A stretch of DNA of 55,850 nucleotides from Chloroflexota bacterium (GTDB lineage: Bacteria; Chloroflexota; Anaerolineae; Promineifilales; Promineifilaceae). This document shows positions 43,590-52,244 of the stretch, piece after piece. The stretch lies in the NCBI GenBank assembly GCA_024223125.1, contig JAAEOP010000564.1, positions 1 to 55,850 on the forward strand, written 5' to 3'. Made by a program: the position numbers and the translations under genes. The notes beneath the pieces were generated by a model. That model was not told the origin of the DNA, did no database searches, and worked only from the letters and a program-made list of their open reading frames with translations. How positions within the stretch are numbered: the first letter of the stretch is position 1; each line of letters starts with the position of its first letter.

Positions 43590-44240
43590 CTAGTGGGCAA
43601 CGGCCGTTATAACTCCCAGTTCAGCCAGCCCATCCACCATCAATTGCACAGCCAATGCCGCCAGCAATACGCCAAACACCGCTTCCGTTATCGCCAGCCG
43701 AGAAGGATCCAGATATTTGGACAGCTTGTCCATGTTTCTGAAAACGGCAAAATCAAGCGCCCCCACCAACAGAACAAGGCCCACCAGAATAACTCCAAAG
43801 AGAACTGAATCTACATCATCAGAAGCGATGACCAGAGCGGCAATACCGGCCGGATTGAGTAGATAAGGCACGGCCAGCGGGTAGATAGCCATTTGCATGG
43901 CGCTGCGATTGCTGGCTTTCTCATGATGATCCGTTTTGCTTTTGCCAGGGCTGACGAGCATATGCAGCGCTAGCAGCAGCAAAACGATACCGCCAGCGAT
44001 ATTGGCGGCTCCCGGTGTGAAGTGCAACAATCGCATAAGAAACCAACCGAGTACAACCAGAAGCAGGGCTGTGAAAACGGCCGTTTTCACCATAATATCC
44101 GCCACTTTCCGTTGTCTATCTGGCTCCATCCCCTGTGTCAATTCCAGAAAGGGAACCAGGGCAATCTTCGGCCCCATGCCGATCAACAACAGCAGAAACA
44201 TGTCAAAAACCAAATAAAAATCAATCTCACTAAAATTCAT
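43590..44240 (-). CDS. MarC-family integral membrane protein
   Basis: The protein has 216 residues with about six hydrophobic helices. The first loop GPKIALVPFLELTQGMEPDR corresponds to the MarC/UPF0056 hallmark (usually DPIGNLPIFLSLT), and a second similar half (YPLAVPYLLNPAGIAALVIA) follows, the internal repeat of the family. Family function is not settled; despite the name it is not clearly a drug transporter. The ATG at 44240 has AAAGGG upstream. It is 24 bases upstream of the dead SulP gene on the same strand, so the pair probably once formed an operon. Confidence 0.85.
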   Translation of the reverse strand: MNFSEIDFYLVFDMFLLLLIGMGPKIALVPFLELTQGMEPDRQRKVADIMVKTAVFTALLLVVLGWFLMRLLHFTPGAANIAGGIVLLLLALHMLVSPGKSKTDHHEKASNRSAMQMAIYPLAVPYLLNPAGIAALVIASDDVDSVLFGVILVGLVLLVGALDFAVFRNMDKLSKYLDPSRLAITEAVFGVLLAALAVQLMVDGLAELGVITAVAH

Positions 44241-44363
44241 TATTCATCCCTTTCTTCTGCTTGATGCCATCTGCCAGCGGCAAGACAATAACGAAAAACT
44301 TGAGGGGAATTATATCATAGTTGGGGGGGAACGGCCGTTTTCAGAGCATCCAGCCAATAGCAA

Positions 44364-44396
44364 AAGTCCCCGTCATTTTCAAAATGACGGGGACTT
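44364..44396 (-). terminator. 16-bp-arm hairpin, probable terminator of the META lipoprotein gene
   Basis: AAGTCCCCGTCATTTT and AAAATGACGGGGACTT pair perfectly around a single base. On the minus strand it lies just after the stop at 44427 and is followed by TTTTGC. A related hairpin is at 54428-54460. Confidence 0.65.
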
Positions 44397-44426
44397 GATT
44401 ATAAGCATATTACCGGATCGGAACGT

Positions 44427-47400
44427 TTACGGAGCCGCATACGGCGTAGCTACGGCCGCACTAAAGGTCAGTGGGCCGCTGGCAGTCGTCAGCGTCAATG
44501 TGGCGCCGTTGATGGTGTAGCTGCTGGCCGTTTGTAACGTGGCCAGATACGCTTGCTCTTGGCTTGCCAATTCCGGCGTACAGATAGCGCCAGTAGCCGT
44601 GATGGGGCCGACGGTGATGCTGTTTGTATTACCGGCGGCTAAGGTGGTGGTGTAGCCAGCGTTGTAGCTGTTACAGCCAGCAAAACCAGACAGCGACCCG
44701 TTGCCAAAGTTCAAGGTGATAGAACTGCCGGGCATGGTATTGTTCAGCAGCCAGCTAGAGCCTTCCAGGGTGGCATTGATGACAATCGCCATGCTGGCGC
44801 TGTCACTCAGGCCACCGGCATCGGCAACTGTTACCGAGGGGTAATAAGTTCCCGGTTGAGTGTAGATGGTAGTGAAGCTGCTGAGTGAACTGTCGCCGGT
44901 GTTGTTGCCGTCACCAGACTGCCAATTGTAACTGGTGATAGCGGCCGTACCCTGCTGTGAATTTGCGGCGCTGAAAGTGACTTGTTCACCAACAAACGCC
45001 ATTTGTGGCCCTTCGATAACGGCCGTCGGTGGTATCACTTCAACAACGGGGGTTATTTGAACAGGCTTAGTGGTTGAGTTGTTTTGTCCCGCCTGGTCTG
45101 TCACGGTTAGTTTGACGGTGAAGGTACCGGGGGCATTGTAGGCATAGGAAAGAGAAGCCCCGCTTAATAGGGCGCCATCACCCATCTCCCAATCATAACG
45201 GACAATAGGTGCAGAACCTGCCGCTGATTGCGAACCATCAAAGAAGATCGGTTGACCCGTTTCGGCCAAATCTTCGCTGATGATAACTGCCGTTGGCCCG
45301 GCCGGCGCTTGCGGTGGAATAGACGTGAAGTTCATCGTGCCGCCATCTACCGTTAAGATTTGCAATGACGTGCCATAGACAGCATAGCTGACCGCTGCCG
45401 GCATCAGGCGCAAGAAAGTTTCTTCCTGTGTAGCCAAAGCGTCACTGGTGCAGGCGGCCCGTGTGGTAGAGAAACCGCTGATCGTCAGCAAGTTCCCCTG
45501 CTCTGCTTTGTAAGCGCCGGTGTACTCGTTACACCCAGTATTGCCGTTAAGCGAAGATCCGTCGGGCGCAAAGAAAGCGGTGGGATTGTGTCCGGGTACT
45601 GCTTCCAGCGTCTCATAAGAAAGCAAATACCAATTGACATTTTGCAGTTCGTGAGCCTGATCTAGAATGGGGGCGCTGTTGTAAGTGAGGATACCGTTGG
45701 CGGTAGAAATGAGCAGTTGGTCGCCAGCACGGTCAAAGCCATAAGCTTTGCTCAACCAATCAAAGTAACCGCCTTCTTGCTCTATAACGGCCGGATCGCA
45801 AGCCTTTTGCGTGGAGGCAATGGGGCCGATGGCAAAATTTTCGCCAATAGCGGCATTGTAACCATTACAGCCACCTGAACCACTGATAGTGCCGGTCGTG
45901 CCACCTTCGTCAATATCAAAATCGGCCGTGATTTCACTGCCGGAGATGATGGGATTGTCGCCAATAGCCGACAGATACCAGAAGGTACCTTGCAGCGGCG
46001 TCAAGTCGAGGACTTCCCCATCAACAGGCGGCTGGCTGGCAACGAAGTTCAACACCTGTGTGTTTTCGCCTTCACCATAGGGAATTTGCAGCACATTGCC
46101 TAAAATACGGTAGCTGGTGGCTGAATTGAGACCCAGGAAAAACTGCTGCTCTACCTCAAAGTTGTTGCCCCAGGGGCAATCTTCATTATTGGTTTTAGCA
46201 GGCAGATTGATCTTGATTTCACTCAAGTTAGAGGTGAAGGTGGCGTTGTAATCGTTGCACCCCGTTTCCCCAACAACGGAACCGGAGGGCAGGGTGGGCA
46301 GACGGTTGAACAGGGCGGTGAAATTGCTGCCTTCAACGGGCGGTTGCAGATCGCTGGCATTACCCAGAGAAATTAAGCGCCACAGAGGGCCTTCCAGTGG
46401 TTGGCGGTCGGCAGCATATTGGATGTCGCCGTTTTGGCTGTGGATAAGTAGTTGATCGCCGAAGATTTCGTAGCTTTCGGCCGTTTCCAGAGAGCCAAGA
46501 TAGCTGCGTTCTAATCCAGCTAACGCTTCATCGGGGCAGGCCATCATCGTCATTGCCATGGGGCTGTTGATGGTGAGGTTGCTGCCATCGGTTGTGTAAC
46601 CAGTGTTGTAATTATTGCAACCAGCATTACCAGCAATGGCGCCAGAACCAGCCGCTTCACCTAGTTCTAACAAAGCGGTGATTTCCACACCTTCGGGCAC
46701 GGGCTGTCCGGCTACCATAACCGCTTGCCAAAGGACGTTTTCTAAGGGCAAGTTACGGGCGGTGTAGTTCAGGACGCCGCCATCATAGGTGATTTGCATG
46801 TTGGCGCCGACAATTTCGTAGGTTTGGGCAGAGCCGAGGGCGGCCAGATAAGCCGTTTCCTGATCAGCGCCGACGGGACACATCATCATGGTTCCAGCCG
46901 TGGGGCCAAAGCTGATGTTGTTGCCGTCGAGGGCGTAGCTGGTGGTGTATTGGTTGCAGGTGGCATTGCCGCTGATGGCGCCGCTGGTGTCTGTTTCGGG
47001 GGTGAAAACGACCGTGACGGCCGTGCCTTCTTCAACGGATGTTAACTCACCCGGGTTACCAAATGAAACGAGCCGCCAGGTCGTGCCGGTAAGCGGTACT
47101 TCACCGGGGGCGTAGACTAATTTTTCTTCATAGGGTTGACCAGTGCTGTAGGTCAATTCCAAACGACCTTCATCGTTAAGGACCCAGTTGGTAACTGTCT
47201 CTAAAGCGCCAAAGTAGGCAATTTCTTGCTCAGCGCCAGTTTCACAGGCCATCATAGTAGAGCCGATAGGCCCATTAATGGTCAATCCACCATCGTCGGT
47301 TGATGTGTAATTAGTGAAGTAATTGTTACAACCTCCAGAGCCGCTGACGGTAGGCTCGACGCTGCTAAACGTAGCCGTAATCTTGATTCCTTCTTCAACC

Positions 47401-47684
47401 ACAGTGGGATTCAGAGCATCACCGTAGCCAACCAATACCCAGAGACGATCCGCTACTTCGCCCCAACGATAGATGGGCTGGCTGATTTCGGGTAATTCAG
47501 CTTCTGGTTCTGTTGCTTCTGGTTCTGTTGTTTCGGGAACGGCCGTAGCTACTTCGACGGCTGGTTCCGGTGGAACCGGGGTTGGTGTCGGTTCCTCTTT
47601 GCTGCAGGCGGCTAAAGCCAGTAATAGCAGCAGTATAGGTATCAGGAAATTTGCTAGATAACTCTTTTTCTTATTTGTTTTCAA
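44427..47684 (-). CDS. lipoprotein with seven META domains and two PKD domains
   Basis: The protein has 1085 residues. A signal peptide with lipobox ALAAC (about residue 27) and a Pro/Thr linker are followed by six META (HslJ-like) repeats of about 110 residues. Each has a GCNxY core and a second Cys near (M)MAC or KAC. Then come two PKD beta-sandwich domains (YDWEMGDGA and YNWQSGDGN) and a seventh META domain at the C-terminus. META domains occur in heat-shock HslJ and in protease-inhibitor-like proteins; the cysteine pair may form a disulfide outside the cell. The start is TTG 47684 with AAGGAG nine bases upstream. The ligand is unknown. Confidence 0.88.
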   Translation of the reverse strand: MKTNKKKSYLANFLIPILLLLLALAACSKEEPTPTPVPPEPAVEVATAVPETTEPEATEPEAELPEISQPIYRWGEVADRLWVLVGYGDALNPTVVEEGIKITATFSSVEPTVSGSGGCNNYFTNYTSTDDGGLTINGPIGSTMMACETGAEQEIAYFGALETVTNWVLNDEGRLELTYSTGQPYEEKLVYAPGEVPLTGTTWRLVSFGNPGELTSVEEGTAVTVVFTPETDTSGAISGNATCNQYTTSYALDGNNISFGPTAGTMMMCPVGADQETAYLAALGSAQTYEIVGANMQITYDGGVLNYTARNLPLENVLWQAVMVAGQPVPEGVEITALLELGEAAGSGAIAGNAGCNNYNTGYTTDGSNLTINSPMAMTMMACPDEALAGLERSYLGSLETAESYEIFGDQLLIHSQNGDIQYAADRQPLEGPLWRLISLGNASDLQPPVEGSNFTALFNRLPTLPSGSVVGETGCNDYNATFTSNLSEIKINLPAKTNNEDCPWGNNFEVEQQFFLGLNSATSYRILGNVLQIPYGEGENTQVLNFVASQPPVDGEVLDLTPLQGTFWYLSAIGDNPIISGSEITADFDIDEGGTTGTISGSGGCNGYNAAIGENFAIGPIASTQKACDPAVIEQEGGYFDWLSKAYGFDRAGDQLLISTANGILTYNSAPILDQAHELQNVNWYLLSYETLEAVPGHNPTAFFAPDGSSLNGNTGCNEYTGAYKAEQGNLLTISGFSTTRAACTSDALATQEETFLRLMPAAVSYAVYGTSLQILTVDGGTMNFTSIPPQAPAGPTAVIISEDLAETGQPIFFDGSQSAAGSAPIVRYDWEMGDGALLSGASLSYAYNAPGTFTVKLTVTDQAGQNNSTTKPVQITPVVEVIPPTAVIEGPQMAFVGEQVTFSAANSQQGTAAITSYNWQSGDGNNTGDSSLSSFTTIYTQPGTYYPSVTVADAGGLSDSASMAIVINATLEGSSWLLNNTMPGSSITLNFGNGSLSGFAGCNSYNAGYTTTLAAGNTNSITVGPITATGAICTPELASQEQAYLATLQTASSYTINGATLTLTTASGPLTFSAAVATPYAAP

Positions 47685-47857
47685 CTTGAAATTCTCCTTT
47701 GTTTTTGCGGCACTATCGGCCTCATTGCCTTTTGTAAAGATTGAATTATAGTCTTATTAAATGATTGATCATTACCTGAATTATTTTCTAATCGGGCATT
47801 TACTCTTTTTCTGTTTTAGGCCATCGGCAACTGGTAAGACGATCATAATGGAAAAAG

Positions 47858-48390
47858 ATGCAACGTACAGTTACTGAGTTCGCACAACAATTTACAAATC
47901 GAGATAGTGGGCAGCTGAACAATCGACTGGCGCTTGAATATTTGCAAACAGAATTTACAGATTTGGGGCTGGCTTGCTAAATTCAAGAATGGGAAATTAT
48001 CAACTAATGTCAGTTGGTTCCGCTAAATAATCTTGTGTGTGAATTAGCCGGAAAATCGTCGTAACCATTCACTCCCCAAGGTGCCCGTCACTTATAAACG
48101 AGTGTGCTACTCCAGTAGACTTGGTAATGAAGTGCCGGGCACCTGAATAGTTACAAATCGCCGCAACAAATCCAACCCATTGACCAGGCCATCCCCATCT
48201 CATTCATGGATCAGGGGCTGCTGGTCACTGCGGGTGTGCCTGCGATTGGGTTTGCCGCTTTGGTGCCACCCGATGGCGGCAACCATTGCTGGCTGGAAAC
48301 AAGCTTTGCAACATTATTTAGAATTATGGCTGCCGATGTTGACGGCCGTTTTGTTGCTTTATTTGCTTGTTTCACTTTGAATGTAGGGAT
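47858..48390 (+). pseudogene. remnant of a membrane-anchored metallopeptidase (M28-like), interrupted by a MITE-like repeat
   Basis: ATG 47858 opens a frame RTVTEFAQQFTNRDSGQL, ALEYLQTEFTDLGLA, then a TAA, then IQEWEI and another stop. After the element at 48061-48154 the reading IPISFMDQGLLVTAGVPAIG continues, and in a shifted frame a membrane tail LWLPMLTAVLLLYLLV. The pieces resemble the start and C-terminal part of M28-type peptidases. Multiple stops and the insertion show it is inactive. The family call is tentative. Confidence 0.5.
48061..48154 (-). mobile_element. MITE-like element, family 1, copy B (inverted)
   Basis: The sequence GTAACCATTCACTCCCCAAG ... TGAATAGTTAC is the reverse complement of the element at 16498-16598 with few substitutions. 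It interrupts a gene remnant, evidence that it moved in. Confidence 0.87.
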
Positions 48391-48396
48391 GGTCAT

Positions 48397-48423
48397 CGTT
48401 TGATCCACCTCTTGGATCAAACG
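48397..48423. repeat. 11-bp-arm hairpin downstream of the sulfatase
   Basis: CGTTTGATCCA (48397-48407) and TGGATCAAACG (48413-48423) pair perfectly with a five-base loop, 19 bases after the sulfatase stop. It has no U-run, so it is a possible rho-dependent or mRNA-end structure. Confidence 0.55.
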
Positions 48424-48441
48424 ACGACCAAAACCCGTAAA

Positions 48442-50781
48442 TTAGTCGCGTTTCATCATCGCCATCGCTTCCAATTCAAGGTCTACATACACTTCCCCGC
48501 TGACATCTACGATCACTTCCTTAATGGTGCCGCCACTGAAGGTGAATGGCGCTGTGTACAGGCTGGTCACAGGTGAGCCGCGATCTTTGCCGACGTTTAG
48601 CCCTTCGCCCGCCAGCATAAACTTGCCGGGTTGGGTTTTGATTTCGGCTTCGCCGACCGCTTCATCGTTAATGTAGAGCTTGGCCGTTCCTAATGCACTG
48701 TATTGGGCATCGTTGCCCGTTTTCTCAAAGGACATGCCTAGCACACACACACCTGTAGGGACTTTGATGCTGGAACTAACACGCTGCTCGACTTCGCCCA
48801 GCCAATTGTAGACGTAGTGAAAACGGCCGCCCTTCATAAACAAACTATGCCCGCCATAACCGCCGCCATGCGAGAACAACACTCCCTCGCTGCCGTCCCC
48901 GCCTATTTCCACATTGACCGCAATCTTAAACGAGCGATTACGCACATTCACCGCCGCGCCTTCCGGTACTTCGGCCGTGCCTGGACGATAAATATAACGG
49001 TCGCGCGGCGGTGCAAGTTGCGGCCGCGGCGTTGTCAACACTTCCACAGGGCCGCGATCTTCTAGCGGGAACCCCTGATACTTACCTGCTTCGTGATACC
49101 AAAGTGTTTTCAGGAATTCCAGTTTGTCTGGATATTGCTCGGAAAGTTCGTTTACTTCGCTGCGATCCTCATCCACATGGTACAATTCCCAACGATCTTT
49201 ATTGAAATTGCTCCAGTTAGCGATGGTGGGATGGACAGTCGTTGCCTTCCAACCTTTATTCCAGATACCGCGACTGCCCAACATCGTATAAAACTGAGTC
49301 TCTTTCTTTGTCGGTGCATCAGCATTTGCAAAACTATCTGTCAAACTAACCCCTTCCAACGGCCATTGTGTATACCCCTTCACCTCTTCTGGCGGTTCCA
49401 GATTGAGCATCTCGTAAACTGTAGTCGTGATGTCAGTTATATGGCAGTATTGATCCCGAATCTCGCCTTGTGCCTGAACCCCTTGCGGCCAGGAGACGAT
49501 GAAAGGATCGCAAATACCGCCGTTCCAAGCGTACCGTTTCCACATTTTGTAGGGGGTGTTGAAGGCGCTGGCCCAGCCGGTGCAATAATGGTTGTAAGTT
49601 TCTGGCCCGCCCAGCACATCCAGCATCTTCATGTTTTCTTCGATGGTGTCGGCAATGCCGTTGAAGAATTTGTTTTCGTTGACAGAACCATTCGGACCGC
49701 CTTCACCACTGGAGCCATTATCAGAAATTACGACGATGATGGTGTTATCCAATTCGCTCGCTTCTTCCAAATAATCCAAAATCCGCCCGATATGATGGTC
49801 TGTATGGCTGACCATGCCCGCAAACACTTCCGCCATGCGGATGAAGAGCTTTTTCTCGTCGCCATCGAGCGTCTCCCACGGGCGCGTTACATCCAATTGC
49901 GGCCACGCCACTCCCTCAACGCTGGTTTCGTCAGCCATCGGGTTCATTGGCGGCAGTACTGTGTTTTCCGGCACAATACCCATCGCTTTTTGCCGCGCCA
50001 GTGTCTCTTCGCGCATTTTGTCGTACCCTTGGTCGAATACGCCTTTGTATTTGTCTGCCCATTCTGGGGCAACATGATGGGGCGCATGCGCCACACCAGG
50101 ACAGTAATACATGAAAAATGGCTTGTCAGGGGCAATTTGCTTGGCATCGGCGATGAATTCAATCGCTTTGTCGGCAATATCTTCGCTGAAATGATACCCA
50201 TCTTTGGGCGAACGGGGTTGCTCTACTGGATGGTTATCGTAGATCAGGTCTGGATGCCATTGGCTGGTTTCGCCGCCGAGGAAACCGTAATACCGTTCAA
50301 AACCACGCCCCACCGGCCAATTGCGTTTGGTGGAGGCCAGATTCATTTCATCTTCGGGACAGAGATGCCATTTGCCTAGCATGTAGGTGTTGTAGCCGCG
50401 CTCGACCAGCACTTCGGCGATGGTGGCAGTCTCAAAAGGGATGTGGCCGTTGGAGTTGGGGAAGCCGGTGGTGGCTTCGCCGATGCAGGCCATACCGACG
50501 GTGGTGTGGTTGCGTCCGGTTAGCATTGCTGCCCGCGTTGGCGAGCAGAGGGCGGTGGTGTGGAATTGGCTGTAACGCAGCCCTTTTTGAGCGATGCGAT
50601 CCATTGCCGGAGTTTTGATAGGGCCGCCGAAGGCTTCAAATGCAGAAAAGCCTACGTCGTCCCAGACGATGTAGAGGACATTGGGGGCGCCATCTGGCGC
50701 TTTGGGCTGCTCGTATGGCCCCCAATCGGGCACTGAGTCCCGAATGTCCATGTTAATTGTTCCCTTAAATTGTTTTGACAT
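48442..50781 (-). CDS. type I (formylglycine) arylsulfatase
   Basis: The protein has 779 residues. The sulfatase signature CSPTRAAMLTGR places the formylglycine-forming cysteine at Cys79. Metal-binding Asp41/Asp42 lie in IVWDDVGF, and catalytic KWHLCPE and a later ISDNGSSGEG are also present. A C-terminal beta-rich extension (about 600-779) completes the large arylsulfatase form. No signal peptide is seen, so it may be cytosolic. It needs a formylglycine-generating enzyme, which is not in the window. The ATG at 50781 has GGAG seven bases before it. The 5' 1.8 kb of the gene contain no CGGCCG, unusual here, which may mean acquisition from another lineage. Confidence 0.95.
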   Translation of the reverse strand: MSKQFKGTINMDIRDSVPDWGPYEQPKAPDGAPNVLYIVWDDVGFSAFEAFGGPIKTPAMDRIAQKGLRYSQFHTTALCSPTRAAMLTGRNHTTVGMACIGEATTGFPNSNGHIPFETATIAEVLVERGYNTYMLGKWHLCPEDEMNLASTKRNWPVGRGFERYYGFLGGETSQWHPDLIYDNHPVEQPRSPKDGYHFSEDIADKAIEFIADAKQIAPDKPFFMYYCPGVAHAPHHVAPEWADKYKGVFDQGYDKMREETLARQKAMGIVPENTVLPPMNPMADETSVEGVAWPQLDVTRPWETLDGDEKKLFIRMAEVFAGMVSHTDHHIGRILDYLEEASELDNTIIVVISDNGSSGEGGPNGSVNENKFFNGIADTIEENMKMLDVLGGPETYNHYCTGWASAFNTPYKMWKRYAWNGGICDPFIVSWPQGVQAQGEIRDQYCHITDITTTVYEMLNLEPPEEVKGYTQWPLEGVSLTDSFANADAPTKKETQFYTMLGSRGIWNKGWKATTVHPTIANWSNFNKDRWELYHVDEDRSEVNELSEQYPDKLEFLKTLWYHEAGKYQGFPLEDRGPVEVLTTPRPQLAPPRDRYIYRPGTAEVPEGAAVNVRNRSFKIAVNVEIGGDGSEGVLFSHGGGYGGHSLFMKGGRFHYVYNWLGEVEQRVSSSIKVPTGVCVLGMSFEKTGNDAQYSALGTAKLYINDEAVGEAEIKTQPGKFMLAGEGLNVGKDRGSPVTSLYTAPFTFSGGTIKEVIVDVSGEVYVDLELEAMAMMKRD

Positions 50782-50847
50782 GAGTTTCTCCTTTATGTGA
50801 GTTGCTGAAATGCATTTCCAGCAAGAGTGGCAGGGATATGAGTATGT

Positions 50848-51705
50848 TTAAGACGGCCGTTTCCCCTCACCCAGCAGCGTCTTCAAATCAGCAATCTGAA
50901 TTTGCAATTCTGCCAGAGTCGCCGTTATGGTTTCCAGCGCAAGTTGGTCGGCCTCATCTTCTTTTTCATCCTCGCCGAGAAAAGCATTTGCTAAAAAGCC
51001 AGTAATAACGCCAAATAGACCAACGCCTAATAAGATGACGAATATAGCCAATGTGCGTCCCTCTAACGTCACTGGATATTGATCGCCATAACCAACTGTA
51101 GACATGGTAACGACTGTCCACCATAACGCATCATTAGCGGTGGTGATATTGGCGCCAGGCGCATATTGCTCAACCTTCAAGATGGCAACAGAGCCAAATT
51201 CAAGCATTAAAATAACCAGGAAGCCAATCGTGTACAAAGCGCTGTTTGCCCGGTCATTGATGAAGCCCTGTATCATTTTGCGTAAACCAAATTGTTGCAT
51301 CAGCCGCCCTGCACGAATAATGCGAGCCAAACGGACAATTTTTGCCTGCGGCAAGGGCAGCCCGCCGATAAAATCTAGCCAGCCCAATTGGTTAATAATG
51401 TAATGTCGTTTTGACGGGGCCGTTTTTAGACGGTAAAGAAAATCGGCCATGAAAATGAAACTCAGCGTCAAATCTACAACAAAGATGATGTATGAAAGCT
51501 GAGGCTCTTGAAAGATAATGGCTAATAAAATATTTACAATTGAGAGGATTGATAACGCCAGAATGAAAAGCTCATAACTGATACTTTTGAACCCATTCGC
51601 TTCCTGTTCTTCTACCATATGCGTATTATTCCTTTGAGTGTCTGAATCGCTTAATGAATCTGAGCTTCCGTTTAGATGTTTTTTGTACAGCGTGTTGCCC
51701 TGCAT
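50848..51705 (-). CDS. voltage-gated-type potassium channel
   Basis: The protein has 285 residues with a six-helix plan: a voltage-sensor-like region with an Arg/Lys-rich S4 (KIVRLARIIRAGRLMQQF), a pore helix and the K+ selectivity filter TMSTVGYGD, then S6 (FVILLGVGLFGVITGFLAN) and a short coiled-coil tail. Inner membrane. The start is uncertain: ATG 51705 gives a polar 29-residue leader, and ATG 51618 (MVEEQEANG) is a credible alternative with AAGGA about 12 bases before it. The sulfatase starts 67 bases downstream on the same strand, with its own ribosome-binding site. Confidence 0.93.
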   Translation of the reverse strand: MQGNTLYKKHLNGSSDSLSDSDTQRNNTHMVEEQEANGFKSISYELFILALSILSIVNILLAIIFQEPQLSYIIFVVDLTLSFIFMADFLYRLKTAPSKRHYIINQLGWLDFIGGLPLPQAKIVRLARIIRAGRLMQQFGLRKMIQGFINDRANSALYTIGFLVILMLEFGSVAILKVEQYAPGANITTANDALWWTVVTMSTVGYGDQYPVTLEGRTLAIFVILLGVGLFGVITGFLANAFLGEDEKEDEADQLALETITATLAELQIQIADLKTLLGEGKRPS

Positions 51706-51730
51706 ATCCCCAAAATGGGTTATGGGTGTA

Positions 51731-52087
51731 TTACGAGTGCAGCCATACCCAGGCGCTTTCTATATCTTTTGAATGGTAGAATTTAGTTTCGTCGGCGAAG
51801 AAAGGAGACGCCAGTTTGGTCATCCATTTTTCCCACTTTTTGTCGCCGATAATTGCCATTTTGCTGATCTTTTTGTGGTATTCACGGCCGAATTTCATAT
51901 CCGCCCCCCACACTTCGGCTTTTTCTCGTTTGAATTCGGTCATGTCTAGCAGGAGACGGCCGCTACCATACTCTGTCAAAACCGCTTCAACTTCAGGAAT
52001 CAGTACCTCATAATCTACTTTTCCAATTTTGCCAATCAGCTTATAGCCAAGAACATCTCCAGAGCTTTCATTTAGTTTTTCAATCAT
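51731..52087 (-). CDS. SpoIIAA-like (STAS-fold) small protein
   Basis: This 118-residue protein begins MIEKLNESSGDVLGYKLIG and contains LLLDMTEFKR and KMAIIGDKKWEKWMTKLASPFF, the pattern of the SpoIIAA-like family (lipid- or nucleotide-binding STAS relatives). It has no phosphorylatable Ser motif that I would trust. The ATG at 52087 has a perfect AAGGAG seven bases upstream. It is 26 bases upstream of the K+ channel gene on the same strand, so the two may be co-transcribed. The function is unknown. Confidence 0.82.
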   Translation of the reverse strand: MIEKLNESSGDVLGYKLIGKIGKVDYEVLIPEVEAVLTEYGSGRLLLDMTEFKREKAEVWGADMKFGREYHKKISKMAIIGDKKWEKWMTKLASPFFADETKFYHSKDIESAWVWLHS

Positions 52088-52161
52088 TTTTTTCTCCTTG
52101 TAAATAATGGTTGGTTGATTGTGGATGGTACAAGCCACCAGCTACTTTAGATCATACCGCA

Positions 52162-52200
52162 AACGGCCGATTTCAGAAAACAAAACGGCCGTTATTTTTT
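52162..52200 (+). terminator. terminator-like hairpin built from two CGGCCG copies
   Basis: AACGGCCG (52162-52169) pairs with CGGCCGTT (52186-52193), followed by ATTTTTT. No plus-strand gene lies upstream, so it could stop transcription from elsewhere, or be a chance product of the abundant octamer. Confidence 0.4.
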
Positions 52201-52217
52201 ATCATGACCGGACAGGT

Positions 52218-52223
52218 TATAAT
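52218..52223 (+). promoter_or_regulatory. TATAAT -10 box before the 52245 gene
   Basis: A perfect TATAAT lies 21 bases before ATG 52245. The -35 region is only a T-run. It implies a very short leader carrying the AAGGAG ribosome-binding site. Confidence 0.45.
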
Positions 52224-52244
52224 ACCGGACAAGGAGAAAATAGT

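Noticed and set aside
49093..50379. 428-residue plus-strand open frame opposite the sulfatase
   Set aside because: It is antisense to a gene with clear catalytic motifs; its translation shows no domain pattern and it has no ribosome-binding site. The open frame follows from the codon use of the real gene.
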